The notes beneath the pieces were generated by a model. That model saw nothing but the letters and a program-made list of their open reading frames with translations. It was not told the DNA's origin and searched no databases. Below are positions 1-11,400 of a stretch of DNA of 64,000 nucleotides, piece after piece. A program made the position numbers and the translations under genes. The number at the start of each line of letters is the position of its first letter. Position 1 is the first letter of the stretch. Source of the DNA: Polychytrium aggregatum (lineage: Eukaryota > Chytridiomycota > Chytridiomycetes > Polychytriales); NCBI RefSeq assembly GCF_025602895.1, contig NW_026516209.1:930001-994000 (forward strand), in the 5' to 3' direction.

Positions 1-1
1 T

Positions 2-685
2 CCGACGTCTCCGCCTACATTCATCCATTTTACAGCCTGGTTCCAGGCGCTGTTCCTGCTGGCCGTACTCCTGAGCCACTTTTGGGCCCCGCGGCTCGAG
101 CGCCTGCTCTATCTGCACGGCCTCTATCTCCTGAATGCAACGATGCTCCTTCCGGCGTGGATCCTCAACTCCAAACGCTACGGCCCCGGAGCCTCGTTTG
201 CGGCCGGGCTCCGGATGGGCTGGATTCCGTTCATTCTGTGGTGGGTGCTCCTGTATCAGCGCCGGCATTCGATAACGACCTGGTTTTGGGAACTCGAAGC
301 CAAGATGACGGACTGCATCGTGATCGAACGACCGCCGAACGATCCCTCGCCAGGCTATCTGTCGACGTACAAGCAAGAGGGGCGGGAGCGGCTGCTCGGC
401 ATGAGCCGCATCTGGCGGATTTCGTCGCCGGTGCTGTTGCTGACTCTGTGGGAGTGGTGGTTGAAGCCCAGCGGGTATCTGGCTGTCGAAACAACCGATC
501 TGCCAATGTGGCCGGGACTGATCTGGACGACCCTTGGTTGCGCTGCAGCTGCCCTGCCGTTGGTCGTCTATCTCAGCATCTTTACCTTTGCACGGGCCGC
601 CCTGATCTGGATCGACCCGGACGAGTCGAGGGGCGTCGTCTTGGACAAGATGGGCGATGCTATGGCCGTGGGACTCCTATATTAA
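2..685 (+). CDS. Multi-pass membrane protein, 5' end missing
   Basis: One reading frame is open from the left edge to a TAA at 683-685, so only the C-terminal 227 residues are seen; an internal ATG at 143 is not needed as the start because the frame stays open and hydrophobic upstream of it. Hydrophobic segments alternate with short charged loops: around codons 13-25 (AWFQALFLLAVLL), 48-56, 72-83 (GWIPFILWWVLL), 142-156 (SPVLLLTLWEWW) and 178-203 (GLIWTTLGCAAAALPLVVYL). This suggests at least five membrane spans and a short cytosolic or lumenal tail. I do not recognise the family. No intron is needed in the visible part. It lies upstream of and co-directional with YAF9, about 300 bp away. The membrane character is clear; the function is unknown. 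Confidence 0.6.
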   Translation, partial: PTSPPTFIHFTAWFQALFLLAVLLSHFWAPRLERLLYLHGLYLLNATMLLPAWILNSKRYGPGASFAAGLRMGWIPFILWWVLLYQRRHSITTWFWELEAKMTDCIVIERPPNDPSPGYLSTYKQEGRERLLGMSRIWRISSPVLLLTLWEWWLKPSGYLAVETTDLPMWPGLIWTTLGCAAAALPLVVYLSIFTFARAALIWIDPDESRGVVLDKMGDAMAVGLLY

Positions 686-751
686 CCGGGTGTCCGTTTT
701 GAAACCTGCGTTTGTCTGGAAGAAATGAATGCCATATTGTCTTTTCAACAC

Positions 752-880
752 GCTGTTCAGAACAAAACGGGTGAGCACCCCGCCTCTTGGGGGGGGGGAG
801 GCTGGGCATTGTGAGTGGCCGATGGGTGTTGGATTCAAGTCCTGTGAAAAGTCGTCATCTGCGCTCAGAAGTATCCTGTT
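752..880. repeat. Dispersed repeat copy R1
   Basis: About 130 bp that aligns by eye with 3992-4113 (R2): shared blocks include TTCAGAACAAAACGGG / CTCAGAACGAAACGGG, ATGGGTGT, and GAAAAGT followed by TCTGC(G/A)CTCAGAA. It sits between the membrane-protein stop and the YAF9 ATG at 992, so it may overlap the YAF9 promoter. A poly-G run lies inside it. The origin is unknown. Confidence 0.5.
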
Positions 881-991
881 CAGCGTCAGGGTATTTTGTC
901 ACAGCGACCCGTCCTTGCTGCTGCCCAGACCCATTTCGACCACCATCAACCCTGCCCGGACCCACCCGCTCATCCTGGAGCCGGAGCCATA

Positions 992-2299
992 ATGAGCACC
1001 CGCATGAAAGTGAGCGTGCCCCCCCCCCGCTACATCTCTTTCGATCCAGACCTTGCTCTGTCGTCTCGTTCATGGAAGTTGCTGATCGCCGATTGCCCAT
1101 CGCCGATTGCTGATCGCCAACTGTTCGCACATCAGGGGGTTACCCTCGAGCGCCCGCTCGTTTACGGCACCCAGGCCACGCTGATCAACCGCAAGGAAAC
1201 CCCAGATGCACCCGAGGACCATACCCATCGGTGGACGGTCTTTGTCCGGGGGCCCTACGGCGAGGACATTTCGACGTTTGTGAAGAAAGTCCAGTTCAAG
1301 CTGCACGAGAGCTTTGATCCGCCAGTCCGGTGTAAGTCAGGCAGTGCGGCAACCAGAGCCCTGCTTAAACAGAGCCTGGGCAGATTCACCAGCCCATGCT
1401 TTTCAAGCCCGTCGTCAGCCATCTTTCCTCTCAAGTTGTGATGAGATTTGACCCATGGAACAGATTTTCCCAACATCGCTTTCTAACGCATGCCCTCTGG
1501 GCCGGGGAACCCGACTCGACTGACACTCCAAAACGCTTTGGCCAGCTCTCGAATCGCCTCCCTTCGAGATCACCGAGACCGGCTGGGGTGAGTTTGAGAT
1601 CGCCATCAAGATCTTCTTCCACGACGCAACCGAGAAGCCAGAAAAGCCCATCACCTTCTTCCACCCGCTCCAGCTCTACCACAAGGATGAAACGGCCGGA
1701 CCCAAGAAACCTGTGATTGTCGAGAACTTTGAAGTGATTGTAAGATCCACGGCGATGGTTTCGTCGCCCTCAGCACTGCCCATCTCCTCCTGTCCGTGCT
1801 CGCGGTCATGACGCTGATGCTGACGGCGGCGATGCCTCGGTTGGGCCAACAGGTCATCCAGGACCCACTCGAGGAGACGTTTGAGGTCCTGAGCAAGAGC
1901 GGCCAGGGCATTTTCAAGAAAGGCTCAGCCAGCTTCAGTAAGTAGCGAGCACAGCTGCATCACAGCGCTTGCGACATGGGCAGTTTGGATTCCGAGCGGC
2001 TGGCCTCCTGGGTTCGATACAAGATTCGATACAGGATTCGATACAAGATTTGATACAAGATTCGATACAAGACTCGATTCCCGTGCCGCTGACACACTCT
2101 TCTGATATACTCCACATACACGGGATCACCGCTGCCGTCGCCAGCGCCCGAGATGGAAAAGATCGAGCTGCGCAAGATTGCCGAGGCGAACGACAAGATC
2201 GAAATGGAGATCGAAAACTACCAGATCCTCTTGAAGAAGGTCGAGGAAGACATGAAGGCCCTTCAAGGCGAATCCAAGAGCCCAGAGATCAAGTCATGA
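992..2299 (+). CDS. YAF9: YAF9/GAS41, YEATS-domain chromatin reader
   Basis: Histone-acylation reader shared by the NuA4 acetyltransferase and SWR1 remodelling complexes. Five exons join in frame: 992-1009, 1136-1331, 1546-1739, 1853-1937 and 2145-2299, giving 215 aa, close to the usual 220-230. All introns are GT-AG. The YEATS domain fills exons 1-4: VTLERPLVYGTQATL, HRWTVFVRGPYGEDIS, then EITETGWGEFEIAIKIFF and FFHPLQLYH, which are the family hallmarks forming the acyl-lysine pocket. Exon 4 supplies the IQDPLEETF strand and exon 5 a charged coiled coil (EKIELRKIAEANDKIEMEIE) that docks the complexes. The ATG is chosen because exon 1 encodes only MSTRMK before the family-conserved GVTLERP. 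Intron 4 carries a 12-bp tandem repeat. It is convergent with LSM12, 300 bp away. Confidence 0.9.
2011..2080 (+). repeat. 12-bp tandem repeat in YAF9 intron 4
   Basis: About six imperfect copies of GATTCGATACAA, wholly inside the intron 1938-2144. Confidence 0.85.
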
Positions 2300-2599
2300 G
2301 CGCGGCCCATAGTCGCCGCCTCTCATTCCACAACCCCCATTTCATAATCTCGGCATCGAGACAATGGTCACACCCGCTCGCTGGGCAGTGTGGGAGCACG
2401 AGTGCTATCCTCCGAGCCAGCGACCGACTCGACGGAGCGTCGGGCTGAGATGCAGGATACAGGATGCAGGATACAGGATGCAGGTCGTCGCTTGAGAGTG
2501 GCAGCAAATGCCCTTTGCCGAAGTGGAGTGCAGTATATTCCGCGTCGATGATACAAGAAGCTTGTCGGAGGGCAGGAGCACGGTGATGCTGCAGATTGC
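2300..2599. other. Convergent intergenic space YAF9/LSM12
   Basis: No gene is seen. It holds a short tandem repeat at 2449-2493 (unit GATGCAGGATACAG, about three copies). It should contain both 3' UTRs, but no clear AATAAA was picked out. Confidence 0.6.
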
Positions 2600-3521
2600 T
2601 CATAGTCCCAGCTTTCTTCGCTCGCCCTCAAGCACTTTCCGGACTCGGGCGACCATGTTGTCGTCGGTTCTTTTGTCCTTGGGCTTGCAGCTCGAGGTGT
2701 CGTAGGGTGGGACAATCAGAACCTCGTCCATCACAACGATGGTGTCATTCCTCCATGTTGTCGGGTATGTTTTGGCAAAGGCATCGAAGATTTGCTGTGA
2801 GCGGCAAGAGAGACACGCAAACGGGGTTACGATTCCGGCCGGGTATACCGTGGGTTTCGGGCGAGCACAACGATCGCTTAGCACGAGACGATCGGATTCC
2901 GATGGCCGGCAGCTCTGACTCAAAGAGTCGCTACTTGATCTAGTCTCCCCAGAAGATCTCGGGGGAGGGAGCTCGAAACACGGGTCAACGACCCCCCAGA
3001 TCCGGCATCGCCTCGATCGGCCACGCCCGAGCCCGATTCTGGATCTGGAGGCGCTGTTTTCGAATTCGCTCTTGGCCTACCTGGGCTTCGGGAGTCACAT
3101 TCACGCCGACCTTGAGCTGTCGCTCCTTCTCCAGCCGGAGATTCAGCTGCTCTCGCTGAAGCGCCTTGTCCATCGAGACGGTGGTGACCGGCACAAGCGG
3201 GGGGAGAATGCTTGGAGTGTCGTCCTTTGGGACAACCTTGACGTCCTTGATGCCGTTGATTTTGATGACGTGGAAGTCGTTTTTGCAGGTCAGGGTCGTG
3301 TTGGGGTTGAAGGCGGCCGAGAGCGACTGGAGCACGAGCAGCCCAAGCTGGCTATCCCAGACGTAGATTAGTCCATCGTAGGTGACATCGTTTTGGGTCG
3401 TGACAGAGACATAGGTTCCGATGCCAGGCTGCGGCTGCTGGCTTTGTTGGAGCGGCTGTTGCTGGAGGGGCGGCTGTGGTCGAGGGGTTGGGGATGGAAG
3501 GTCTGGAGCCGAGGAGGTCAT
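2600..3521 (-). CDS. LSM12: LSM12 homologue (LSm plus anticodon-binding-like domain)
   Basis: RNA-associated LSm protein; relatives act with ataxin-2/Pbp1 in RNA metabolism. Two exons, 3081-3521 and 2600-2794, join at a phase-0 GT-AG intron (286 nt) to give 211 aa, near the 190-200 usual for the family. A proline/glutamine-rich N-terminus (about 30 residues, QQQPLQQSQQPQP) is followed by the LSm domain (GTYVSVTTQNDVTYDGLIYV, then LTCKNDFHVIKINGIKDV). Then comes the linker helix DKALQREQLNLRLEKERQ and the AD domain, with IFDAFAKTYPTTWRNDTIVV, DEVLIVPPY and VARVRKVLEGER as family signatures. The exon junction falls at EAQ/QIFDAF inside the AD domain. The ATG at 3521 is the only one before the LSm fold in frame. 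Confidence 0.88.
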
Positions 3522-4170
3522 CGAGGGCGAGGGGCCGAGAGGGACAGCAAGGATATCGGAGAGGGGGGCGTGGCTCCAGGGACCAGCAATCAGATGCAGG
3601 GACGAGTGGTTGGAGAAGACTGGCCGGCGACGGACAGGGGAGGCTTCAGCGGACGGCTGTGGAACTGGGCTGGGGACGGCAGGATCATGCAGAACACCAA
3701 GGGCAGAGCGATGCGGGGAGGTGGGAAAGGACGACTTTGATCGGCCGAGGGCGGCGAGGCGAGAGTGGCCTCTCGCTGGGCTCTCGGCGAGAACGGGTGA
3801 GGGGACAGGCGGATGCCGTGTCGGGGTCTGTTTCCAAGAATCCGTCGCCGGAGCACCAGGGCGCTCGCACGCAGCCGAGGGGGACAGGATGCGATCGCTG
3901 CGGTTGCGCTGAGGCGGTTGATGTGTCCAGTGCGGTTCAGTGCGGTGTGTTCAGTGCGGTGTGTTCAGTGCGGTGTATAATGAACGACAGTTTGCTCAGA
4001 ACGAAACGGGACAGCGCCCCGTATTCTTGGACGCATTGGCTGGAGAGTGTGAATGGCAGATGGGTGTGTATTCAGGGTCCATCGAAAAGTGGCCGTCTGC
4101 ACTCAGAAAGAGTCTCGTTTCGGTGTGCGCTGTATCTCCCTGACACTGGTTCCAGTGGCCCGGTGACATG
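3522..4170. other. Intergenic, LSM12 promoter side
   Basis: No convincing gene is seen; long plus-strand frames here are low-complexity and match no family. A tandem repeat with unit GTGCGGTGTGTTCA lies at 3919-3978, directly before repeat copy R2 (3992-4113). The GPN3 3' end follows. Confidence 0.6.
3992..4113. repeat. Dispersed repeat copy R2
   Basis: Diverged partner of 752-880 (roughly 70 percent identity by eye). It lies immediately 3' of GPN3. A weaker third match may exist near 42745-42835. Confidence 0.5.
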
Positions 4171-6079
4171 CTACTGAAAGTACTCAATATCGCCCTCCTC
4201 GTCTTCGGGGTCGGCGTCGTCCTACAGAAGTGTTGTGTATCCATCAGTACTCGCTGCGTTTGGCCAAAGGCCATCAATTGCATCTCCATAGCGAAGGCTG
4301 CTGTCACACCTTGGGCTCTTTGGGCTCGATGTCCTCGCCATACTGGATCGCATTGTCGATATGCTGTAGGACCAACGATATCGACTCCTCTTCCTTGATG
4401 TTGAGCGGAAGGAAGCTAACCATGTTGTACTCTTCGATCTGCGGGGGACCAGAGCCGTCTGTCAGGAGCGGCACGCCAGAGGTTACCAATAGCCGCGGTC
4501 CTCGACCATAATAACCGCAGGGCTCACCAGGCGCAGGAGTGCAAGATTGAGACCGTGGAACTTGGAGTGGGTTTCTATATTGGCACTCTCGGCCAGCAGG
4601 CTGGGATCGGGGTCGAGGAATCTGCATTGTGGCATTCGTGGCTCCTTCGAATCAGTGCTTTGCCTTTTGTCGCAGGATACTTTGTCCGAACAGATTGCCG
4701 CATAATACAGCGCAGCCCAGCATACCTTTCCATCCGCGACGACTGTGCTCGGTCGCCCAACAAATCCATCTTGGTCATGACGTTGACGTGAGGAATTTCG
4801 AGTTGGACCATCGCAGACATGGCGCTCAGGACTCCAGAAAAGTACTTTGGGATGTCATCAATGAACTGGCTGTCGAGACAGTATACACCGCACACTCGAT
4901 AGCCGAGGCGCTGCATGTTTTCGACAAGCCGCTTCATGATCGGGAAGTGCGTATAAAGCTCGATTTGACCTGTATCAGACAGTCCTGTTAATTTGATGTC
5001 TCCCATATCTGCAAATCCAGTCGATTGGGGCAGCTGCGCCCGATTGCAGATCAATGCATCACATGTTCGGCTACAGCTGCCTTGATGGCCAGAGCCCAAT
5101 GCTGATCGGAACCATGAGACAACGCAGACGCACCAGGACAGTCGATGATGAGATAGTCGTCGTCAAAGTTGTTGAGCTCCTCTTCGAACCAGTCCATGTT
5201 GTTGATCAGAAACCTATGTAAGGCAGGGAGAGAGAATCAAAATGTGCGTTCGGGGCCAGATTCCGCTTGCGCGGACAGCCCAGCCTCGGATTCTTCCGTT
5301 GCAGTGCGAGAGTTCAGACACGCTTACTCCAAGCAATAAATCAAGCCGCCGTTGGGTCCATAGTGCAGCTCCTCTACAACATCTTCGAGTGTGATGAGAT
5401 CGCGGATGTCTGTATGTGCGACGCAAACAGGCATGAACGGGAATGAAAATCGCTGGATGGGATCTCAGACAAGACGATTCCCGCAATAGCGACAGCTCCA
5501 CAGACAAAGAGATGGCCGCAGAATGACATATCGGCCAGTTGAGGCTCAAACCCACCAATCGTTGGCTCGTAGGTGAACTTTTCGGCCGCCGGATCGAGGT
5601 TGACTAGATGGACGACTCTTGCCAGCGATTCACAGTGGCCAACCATCGTCGAGCAGTATGTTGACTAGGTCAGGTACAGAGTATTGGTGAGCTATCAGCG
5701 GCAAGTGGGTGGATGACCCTGATCATGCCCTCCAGCCCAATGATCTTGGCTGTGCGATCGGCGCTGAGCTACTGATGCTGGCTATTGGGTAAGATCTTGA
5801 CGGAGAGGTGCTTGGCCATCTGCGCCTTCCGCCTTGAAAAGCAGCTTGGATCCATCTACTCAATCGATGGATTCCGTCCGATATCTACCTTGCCGCTGCC
5901 GGCGGGCCCCATCACGAGTTGACACAGCTTTCCCCTACAGAGAGAGAGAGTCACGGCGATGAGTCCACCCAGCAGGAAGGGCGAGGCCTGTGTGCACTCG
6001 GCGCTGTGTGCACTCGGCGCTGTGTGCACTCGGCGCTGTGTGCCCGTCTCAATATTCGAATGTTGTGCGAATCCTACAT
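4171..6079 (-). CDS. GPN3: GPN-loop GTPase 3
   Basis: Small GTPase needed for assembly and nuclear import of RNA polymerase II. Exons (minus order): AT at 6079-6078, 5889-5934, 5556-5664, 5328-5409, 5134-5213, 4726-4969, 4528-4621, 4310-4438 and 4171-4221. They total 837 nt, exactly 278 aa plus stop, against about 275-285 in the family. Motifs are the P-loop [10 protein letters not shown] (split after GK), NLDPAAEKF, the diagnostic GPN tripeptide in [21 protein letters not shown] (G3), and MTKMDLL (G4). The C-terminus is acidic ([15 protein letters not shown]). The start codon appears to be divided AT/G by the first intron (6077-5935); this is inferred from frame and the family start MGK. Intron 1 holds a three-copy 16-bp repeat. 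The gene is divergent from the 107-aa gene at 6318. Confidence 0.88.
5989..6043. repeat. Tandem repeat in GPN3 intron 1
   Basis: Three near-perfect copies of GTGTGCACTCGGCGCT inside the first intron. Confidence 0.85.
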
Positions 6080-6317
6080 CTCGATATGCGCTTGTCCTTT
6101 AGAGCTGCGGGCCGGGACTGTTGCTGGCTTTGCTTGCGGGAGATCGGCAGTCTTGCTCGGGGCCAGGTTCGGGTTTGCGCTCTGGGCGGCAAACCAATGT
6201 GCTGGCGGCAGCACCACGTGACTGCACCGATGTCCATTCCGCCGCCGATTGGCCGGCTGGTTGCCTGCTCCTTTGCTTGTCCAGCTCGCTCGGCCGATCC
6301 GCTCGTCTGATCCAGCC

Positions 6318-6881
6318 ATGGCATCGCTCAAGCGGGAGGATCTGTCGGCAGCGTCCATCGCAGGAGCGCTGCAGCAGCTTCATGCTGTGCGCCAGCTCGG
6401 AAATGCATTTATCGACCAGATGTGAGTGCGATGGCATGCCAGCAGGACCCAATGCCCCGATCGAGCCGGCGCTGATCCAACTCGATTCCTTTGGTTGTCG
6501 ACATCGGCAGAGACGGTTCCCTGGCGGCACCAGACAAGTCACTGGCAGTACCAGGTACAATGCACTCCGCCGCAGCTGCTCCATTCAACAGTGCGAGCGT
6601 GTGTCTCGGACGCTCCACAGCCAAATGCAGGTCGCTAATGCCGTTTCCTTCAATCAGACAGCGCAAGGGGTCTGGGACAGGCGCTCGACGAGTTCAATAG
6701 CAGCGTCCGAGCAAATCCCGGTATTGCTTTTCTGTCGAAAACAAGTCCATTGGCGGATCCTCTGGCGCCCGGAGCCGCTCAGAGCCCGCTGGACTCGCTC
6801 AAGGACAGCCTAGGCACTCTCGAAGCCTCGTCCAAGACACTGCGGCTCTCGATCCAGGCGGCCATTGAGGCGACCCGGTAG
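6318..6881 (+). CDS. Small helical protein, family not recognised
   Basis: Two exons, 6318-6421 and 6662-6881, join across a GTGAGT...ACAG intron to give 107 aa with a TAG stop. The sequence is rich in A, L, S and Q and predicted helical: residues about 9-37 (AASIAGALQQLHAVRQLGNA) and about 83-106 (SLKDSLGTLEASSKTLRLS) look like amphipathic or coiled-coil helices joined by a proline-containing loop (SPLADPLAPGAAQSP). There is no signal peptide or membrane span. Size and helix-loop-helix layout resemble small complex subunits (kinetochore, Mediator or BLOC type), but no signature is strong enough to name one. It faces GPN3 across about 240 bp that probably serve as a shared promoter. Confidence 0.5.
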
Positions 6882-7286
6882 CAACATCGGATATGGACAA
6901 GGCTGACCTGCCAATTCTGGACCAGCGGCCGAGAGAATCTTGGATCCTTGAGTGGGGCCATCGTTCGGAGGAATGTCTCAATACAGATCATATCCCGACA
7001 GGACATCCCAAAGAGAGCACGGAGCTTGGGGTTAGAGAGGCCAGCAGTCGACCAAGTCGTATGCAGCCTTGATATCCACTGAAGCAATGCCGGCACAACT
7101 CCATGTCCCCCCGGTTCGTTTCGGAACGATCGACTGGCTGAAGGGCCTGCTCTTGTGTTGATTTTGTTGGACGCTATCCCGCCCCGTGACACTACATGTG
7201 GCTTGGGTCCCCAACTTCGCCTTCGTTGCCAGGCTCGCTTCCTCCAACTCTGCTCCTGTCCCCCATCATTTGCTGTATCCTGCGAC
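6882..7286. other. Intergenic with possible LINE reverse-transcriptase remnant
   Basis: On the minus strand around 7030-7090 one frame reads SVDIKAAYDLVD, close to the catalytic block A of non-LTR reverse transcriptases, but the frame stops directly after it and neighbouring pieces lie in other frames. It is probably a short decayed fragment. The rest should be 5' UTR and promoter of the kinase gene (pyrimidine-rich stretch just before 7287). Confidence 0.3.
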
Positions 7287-7996
7287 ATGGCCAGCAAAGG
7301 CTTTGCTCCCACTGGCCCCGAACCCACTGAGCGACCGCCCTGGTTCATCTCGCCCAGCGACATTACCGATCGCTCGGCCAACCCCATCGGCCGCGGTGGC
7401 TTTGGCGAGGTCTTTACTGGCTCCTACTTTGGTACCAAGGTCGCCATCAAGCAGCTCCTTGGCACCTGCAACAAACGCCAGCTCGCTGAATACAACCATG
7501 AAATCAGCATCTGGAAGCAGCTCAGCTATCCACATGTCCTCCCTCTGCTCGGTGCCTGCGACCAGGACGAGGATGGTAACCCGATTCCTCCCTTCATGGT
7601 GTCGCCTTTCATGCCCAACGGCACTCTCCTTAACCATGTGTCCGACCCCAATACCCATGTCCCTCTTGAGGAGAAGCTCCGTTTGCTCCGCCAGGTGGCC
7701 TCGGGAATGGCCTATCTTCATGGCCGCCGCATCATCCACGGCGATCTCAAGGCAGCGAATGTCCTCCTGGACGGCTTGAACAATGCCGTCGTCACCGACT
7801 TTGGCATGTCCCGCACCAAACACACCTCTGCCTCGTTGAACCCGAGCAAATCCAATGGCCCGAACGGCGGCACCGATGGTTACATGGCGCCCGAGATGCT
7901 TGATGAAGACGACCCCAGCGGTACCACCATGAAGACCGACGTCTTTGCCTTCGCCATCATGATGCATGAAGTCCTCAACGATGCAAACCCCGTCTG
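7287..7996 (+). pseudogene. TKL-type kinase-Sel1 gene, 5' part, broken by element A
   Basis: Encodes the N-terminal 236 codons of a protein kinase domain. Visible are the glycine loop GRGGFGEVFTG, the VAIK lysine (TKVAIKQL), the catalytic loop IIHGDLKAANVLL (HGD rather than HRD, as in many TKL kinases), TDFGMSR and MAPEML. The frame is broken at codon V-W by element A; reading on gives about 18 LTR-encoded residues and a stop. Removing the insertion and one GTCTG copy joins this part in frame to 32982-34290 (672 aa in all), so the gene was intact before insertion. ATG 7287 is chosen because upstream in-frame residues look like UTR. A truncated product would lack the C-lobe helices and all Sel1 repeats. 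Confidence 0.88.
7992..7996. repeat. Target-site duplication of element A, left copy
   Basis: GTCTG, repeated at 32977-32981 directly after the right LTR. Confidence 0.92.
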
Positions 7997-8415
7997 TGTA
8001 AGGAGTGAACAAGCGCAAGGACGAAGACCAAGTGCTTGGTATGAGCTTTATTAGCTTTTAGCCCCGAACACCAAAGAACAAGTTTTGTTCGAACTGGTGT
8101 TCAACATAGGCTCAGACATGCAGGGCTATTTATAGACCGGGAGAAGGTCGAGGGGCAAAAGTGGGCGAGAAGGGTGGAGCATCACAGAGAAGCGAGAAGG
8201 GGGTGCGAGAGTGGCTGGTGTGCAAGCGAGAGAGGCTTGGCACAGCCCGGGGACATGTGCCGAGCGGTGGGGGAGGCAGGAAACCAGTAGACGCGGGTGG
8301 CAACGGCGCGTGCTCATGCATGGGGGCAAACAAACACGTGGGGACTCATGATTGGTGCGGAGGGCGAGAGCATGCGGGACAATCTCATTGGTCCGTTGTG
8401 ATGCTGGTCATCACA
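7997..8415 (-). repeat. 3' LTR of element A (family 1)
   Basis: 419 bp, TGTAAGGAG...GGTCATCACA on the plus strand. On the minus strand it holds a TATAAATA box and AATAAA. It appears identical to 32558-32976 and 31489-31907. Confidence 0.95.
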
Positions 8416-11400
8416 CTATCTCCTCCTTAAACTACGGCGTGTTCCATCTTGAGTTCTCCTGGGGCCAGGCTTGTCTGGGTAGCGTCGGTGGTACTCCGCG
8501 GCCACCGTTGGGGCAAAGACAATGTCGGCGGGCTCCCAACTTCGATCGGTGACCGGGTAGCCTTTCCAATCGATGAGATAGTGCAGCTTTCCGCGCACGA
8601 ACTTGGAGTCTAAGATCTCTTCGACCTCCCACTCCAAGTTCCCATCGATGACCACCGCAGGGGGCGGCGCTTGCACCCGACCCGGAAGCGAGTTCTTCTT
8701 GTAGGGCTCAAGAAGAGACACATGGAACACCGGGTGCACCTTTATGTCCTTTGGCAAGTCCAGGCGGAAAGCCAATGTCCCGACGGCCTCGAGGATGGTG
8801 AATGGTCCAATCCTCTGGTAATCCAGCTTCTTGCTTGGGCGAGTGGTGCTGATGTTACGAGTCAGCACCCAGACTTGATCGCCCGGACGCAAGTCGGGAG
8901 CCTGGGACCTCCGGAGATCTGAGAAGTGCTTGTAGTCAGACTTTGCCTTCTCAAGATTCTCCTTCAACAGTGCCAGGTTCCGCTGGAGATGTTCAACCCT
9001 CTCCGTGGCAGAGGGAACATCAGGGCCGCCAGCGACAACGGGGACTTCGAACCTTGGGTGGAACCCATAGGTTGCCAAGAATGGCGAGGCATGTGTTGAC
9101 GAGTTCTCGAGGTTATTGTAAGAGAACTCGGCCAACGGCAGCAGCTCGGCCCAGTCATCTTGCTGATACGACGTGTAACAGCGCAGGTATTGGTTGATGA
9201 CCTGGTTGACCCTCTCAGTCTGTCCATCGGTCTGGGGATGGAAGGCCGTGGACAGACTGGTTTGGATCCCGAGCTGCGTGCAGAGTGCCTTCCAGAACCG
9301 AGAGGTGAACTGACTTCCTCGGTCTGAAACCACTGTGTCGGGGAGGCCATGGAGACGAAAGACATTGTCGAGGAACAGTGACGCAGTCTCCTCCGCCGAC
9401 GGCAGTGAACGCCAGGACATAAAGTGTGCCATCTTTGTGAGGCTGCATACCACCACAAAGATGCAGGTGTGACCCTTGGACTTTGGCAGATCAGTGATAA
9501 AGTCCATGGTCAGTGTCCCCCAGGGTCGATCGGCTGTCTGGAGTGGCAACAGGAACCCAAACGGCTTGTGTCGCGGAGCTTTCGAGCGTGCACAGGTGTC
9601 GCACGTCGAGACGTACTCTTTGACATCTTTCCGATAGGTTTGCCACCAAAACTGTCGCGATACCAGAGCCAGAGTCCGTCGGATGCCTGGATGACCCACA
9701 GCGACTGGGTCATGGCACGACTTGAGCGCCGGAACTCGGCACGACTCTGGGACCACAATCCTGTTCTGGAAGGTGAGGTACTGGCCATTCCAGACGAACT
9801 TCGGGTCACGACGGTATTTGTCTAGACCGGGATCCCGAGCCTGCTCTTCGGCTATGAGCTGCAGCAAATCCACAGGGTCACTGCGACTTGCAACCGAAGA
9901 GCGGGCGTCTCTGCTTCGGAGCACGCGTATCACCGCGGCAGGATCGAGAAGCAGAGGCGGATCCCTCGACACGGAGGCCGACGAAGGGATGTAGTCCGAG
10001 CGACGAGACAGGGCATCGGCCTTGCCGTTCCTCGCACCAGGACGGTACTGGATGCGGATGTCGAACCGAGACAAGAACTGGGACCACCGTGCATGACGCT
10101 GGTTTAGGATGCGAGCCGTTGCCAGGTACTCCAAGTTCTTGTGATCGGTCAGAACGGCAACGGGATGCTGGGCGCCTTCGAGGTAGTGTCGCCACGCCTC
10201 GAAAGCCTCCTTGATCGCCAACAGCTCTTTCTCGTATATGCTGTAGTTACGTTCAGCATTCGAGAGTGTCCGCGAATGGAACGAGCAAGGATGAAGGCGA
10301 TCATCAGCACCCCGCTGGGAGAGCACGCATCCAAGCGCAAAGTCCGACGCATCTGACTCTACGACGAACGGCTTGGATGGGTCCGGATGCACCAGAACGG
10401 GCTCCGAAACGAAGGCATCCTTCAAGGATCTGAATGCTTTATCGGCTTCGCGGGACCACTGGAAGCCATGCGTCTTCCGGAAGAGCCGAGTCATGGGCCC
10501 CGCGATCTTTGCGTATCCATCGATGAAGCGTCGATAGAAGTTCGCAAACCCGACAAAGGATCGAAGATCCGAGATGTTGCGCGGTATGGGCCAATCCAAG
10601 ATCGCAGAGAGCTTGGATCGCTCCATACCGATGCCCTCGGGCGAGACCATGAAACCAAGGAACGAGACCGAGGTTTTGGAGAACTCGCACTTCTCCAGCT
10701 TGCAATACAGCTTTGCAGCTCGGAGCTTCGAGAGGACCTGCTTGACGTGCTCTACATGCTGCGACGGATCAGCACTGTAGATCAAGATATCGTCAAGATA
10801 CGCAATTGCGAACTGGTCCAACTCGGTGCGCAGGACGTCGTTGATGAAGTGCTGGAACGTCGCTGGCGCGTTGGTGAGCCCAAAGGGCATCACCAAGTAC
10901 TCGAAGTGCCCATATCGAGTACGGAAAGCTGTCTTCCACTCGTCCCCGGAGCGGATGCGCAGCAGATTGTAGGCTCCACGAAGGTCCAGCTTAGTGAACA
11001 CCTTCGCGCCTCGAAGTCGGTCCAGCAGCTCGCCGATCAGCGGTAAAGGGTAACGGTTCTTTACCGTGATACCGTTCAGTGCGCGGTAGTCAACGCAAAG
11101 ACGAAGTGAGCCGTCCTTCTTCTTGACGAAGAGGATTGGTGAGCCTGCTGGGGACGACGAAGGACGAACGAATCCCTTGGCAAGATTCTCGTCGAGATAG
11201 TCACGCAGAGCGTGAAGTTCGGGCTCGGACAGTGAGTACAGAGGCCCGAACTTTGGCGACTTGCCCGGCTCCAAGTCAATGGGGCAGTCATAAGGGCGAT
11301 GCGGAGGCAAGGAGTCAGCTTCCTGTTTAGAGAAAACAGACAGGAAGTCCTTGTACTCCGCAGGCACTTCGACAGTCGCAGTGCTCGGCTCGTCAGTGGG

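Noticed and set aside
3476-4177. 233-codon plus-strand frame
   Set aside because: Gly/Arg-rich, crosses repeats and the GPN3 3' end; no motif.
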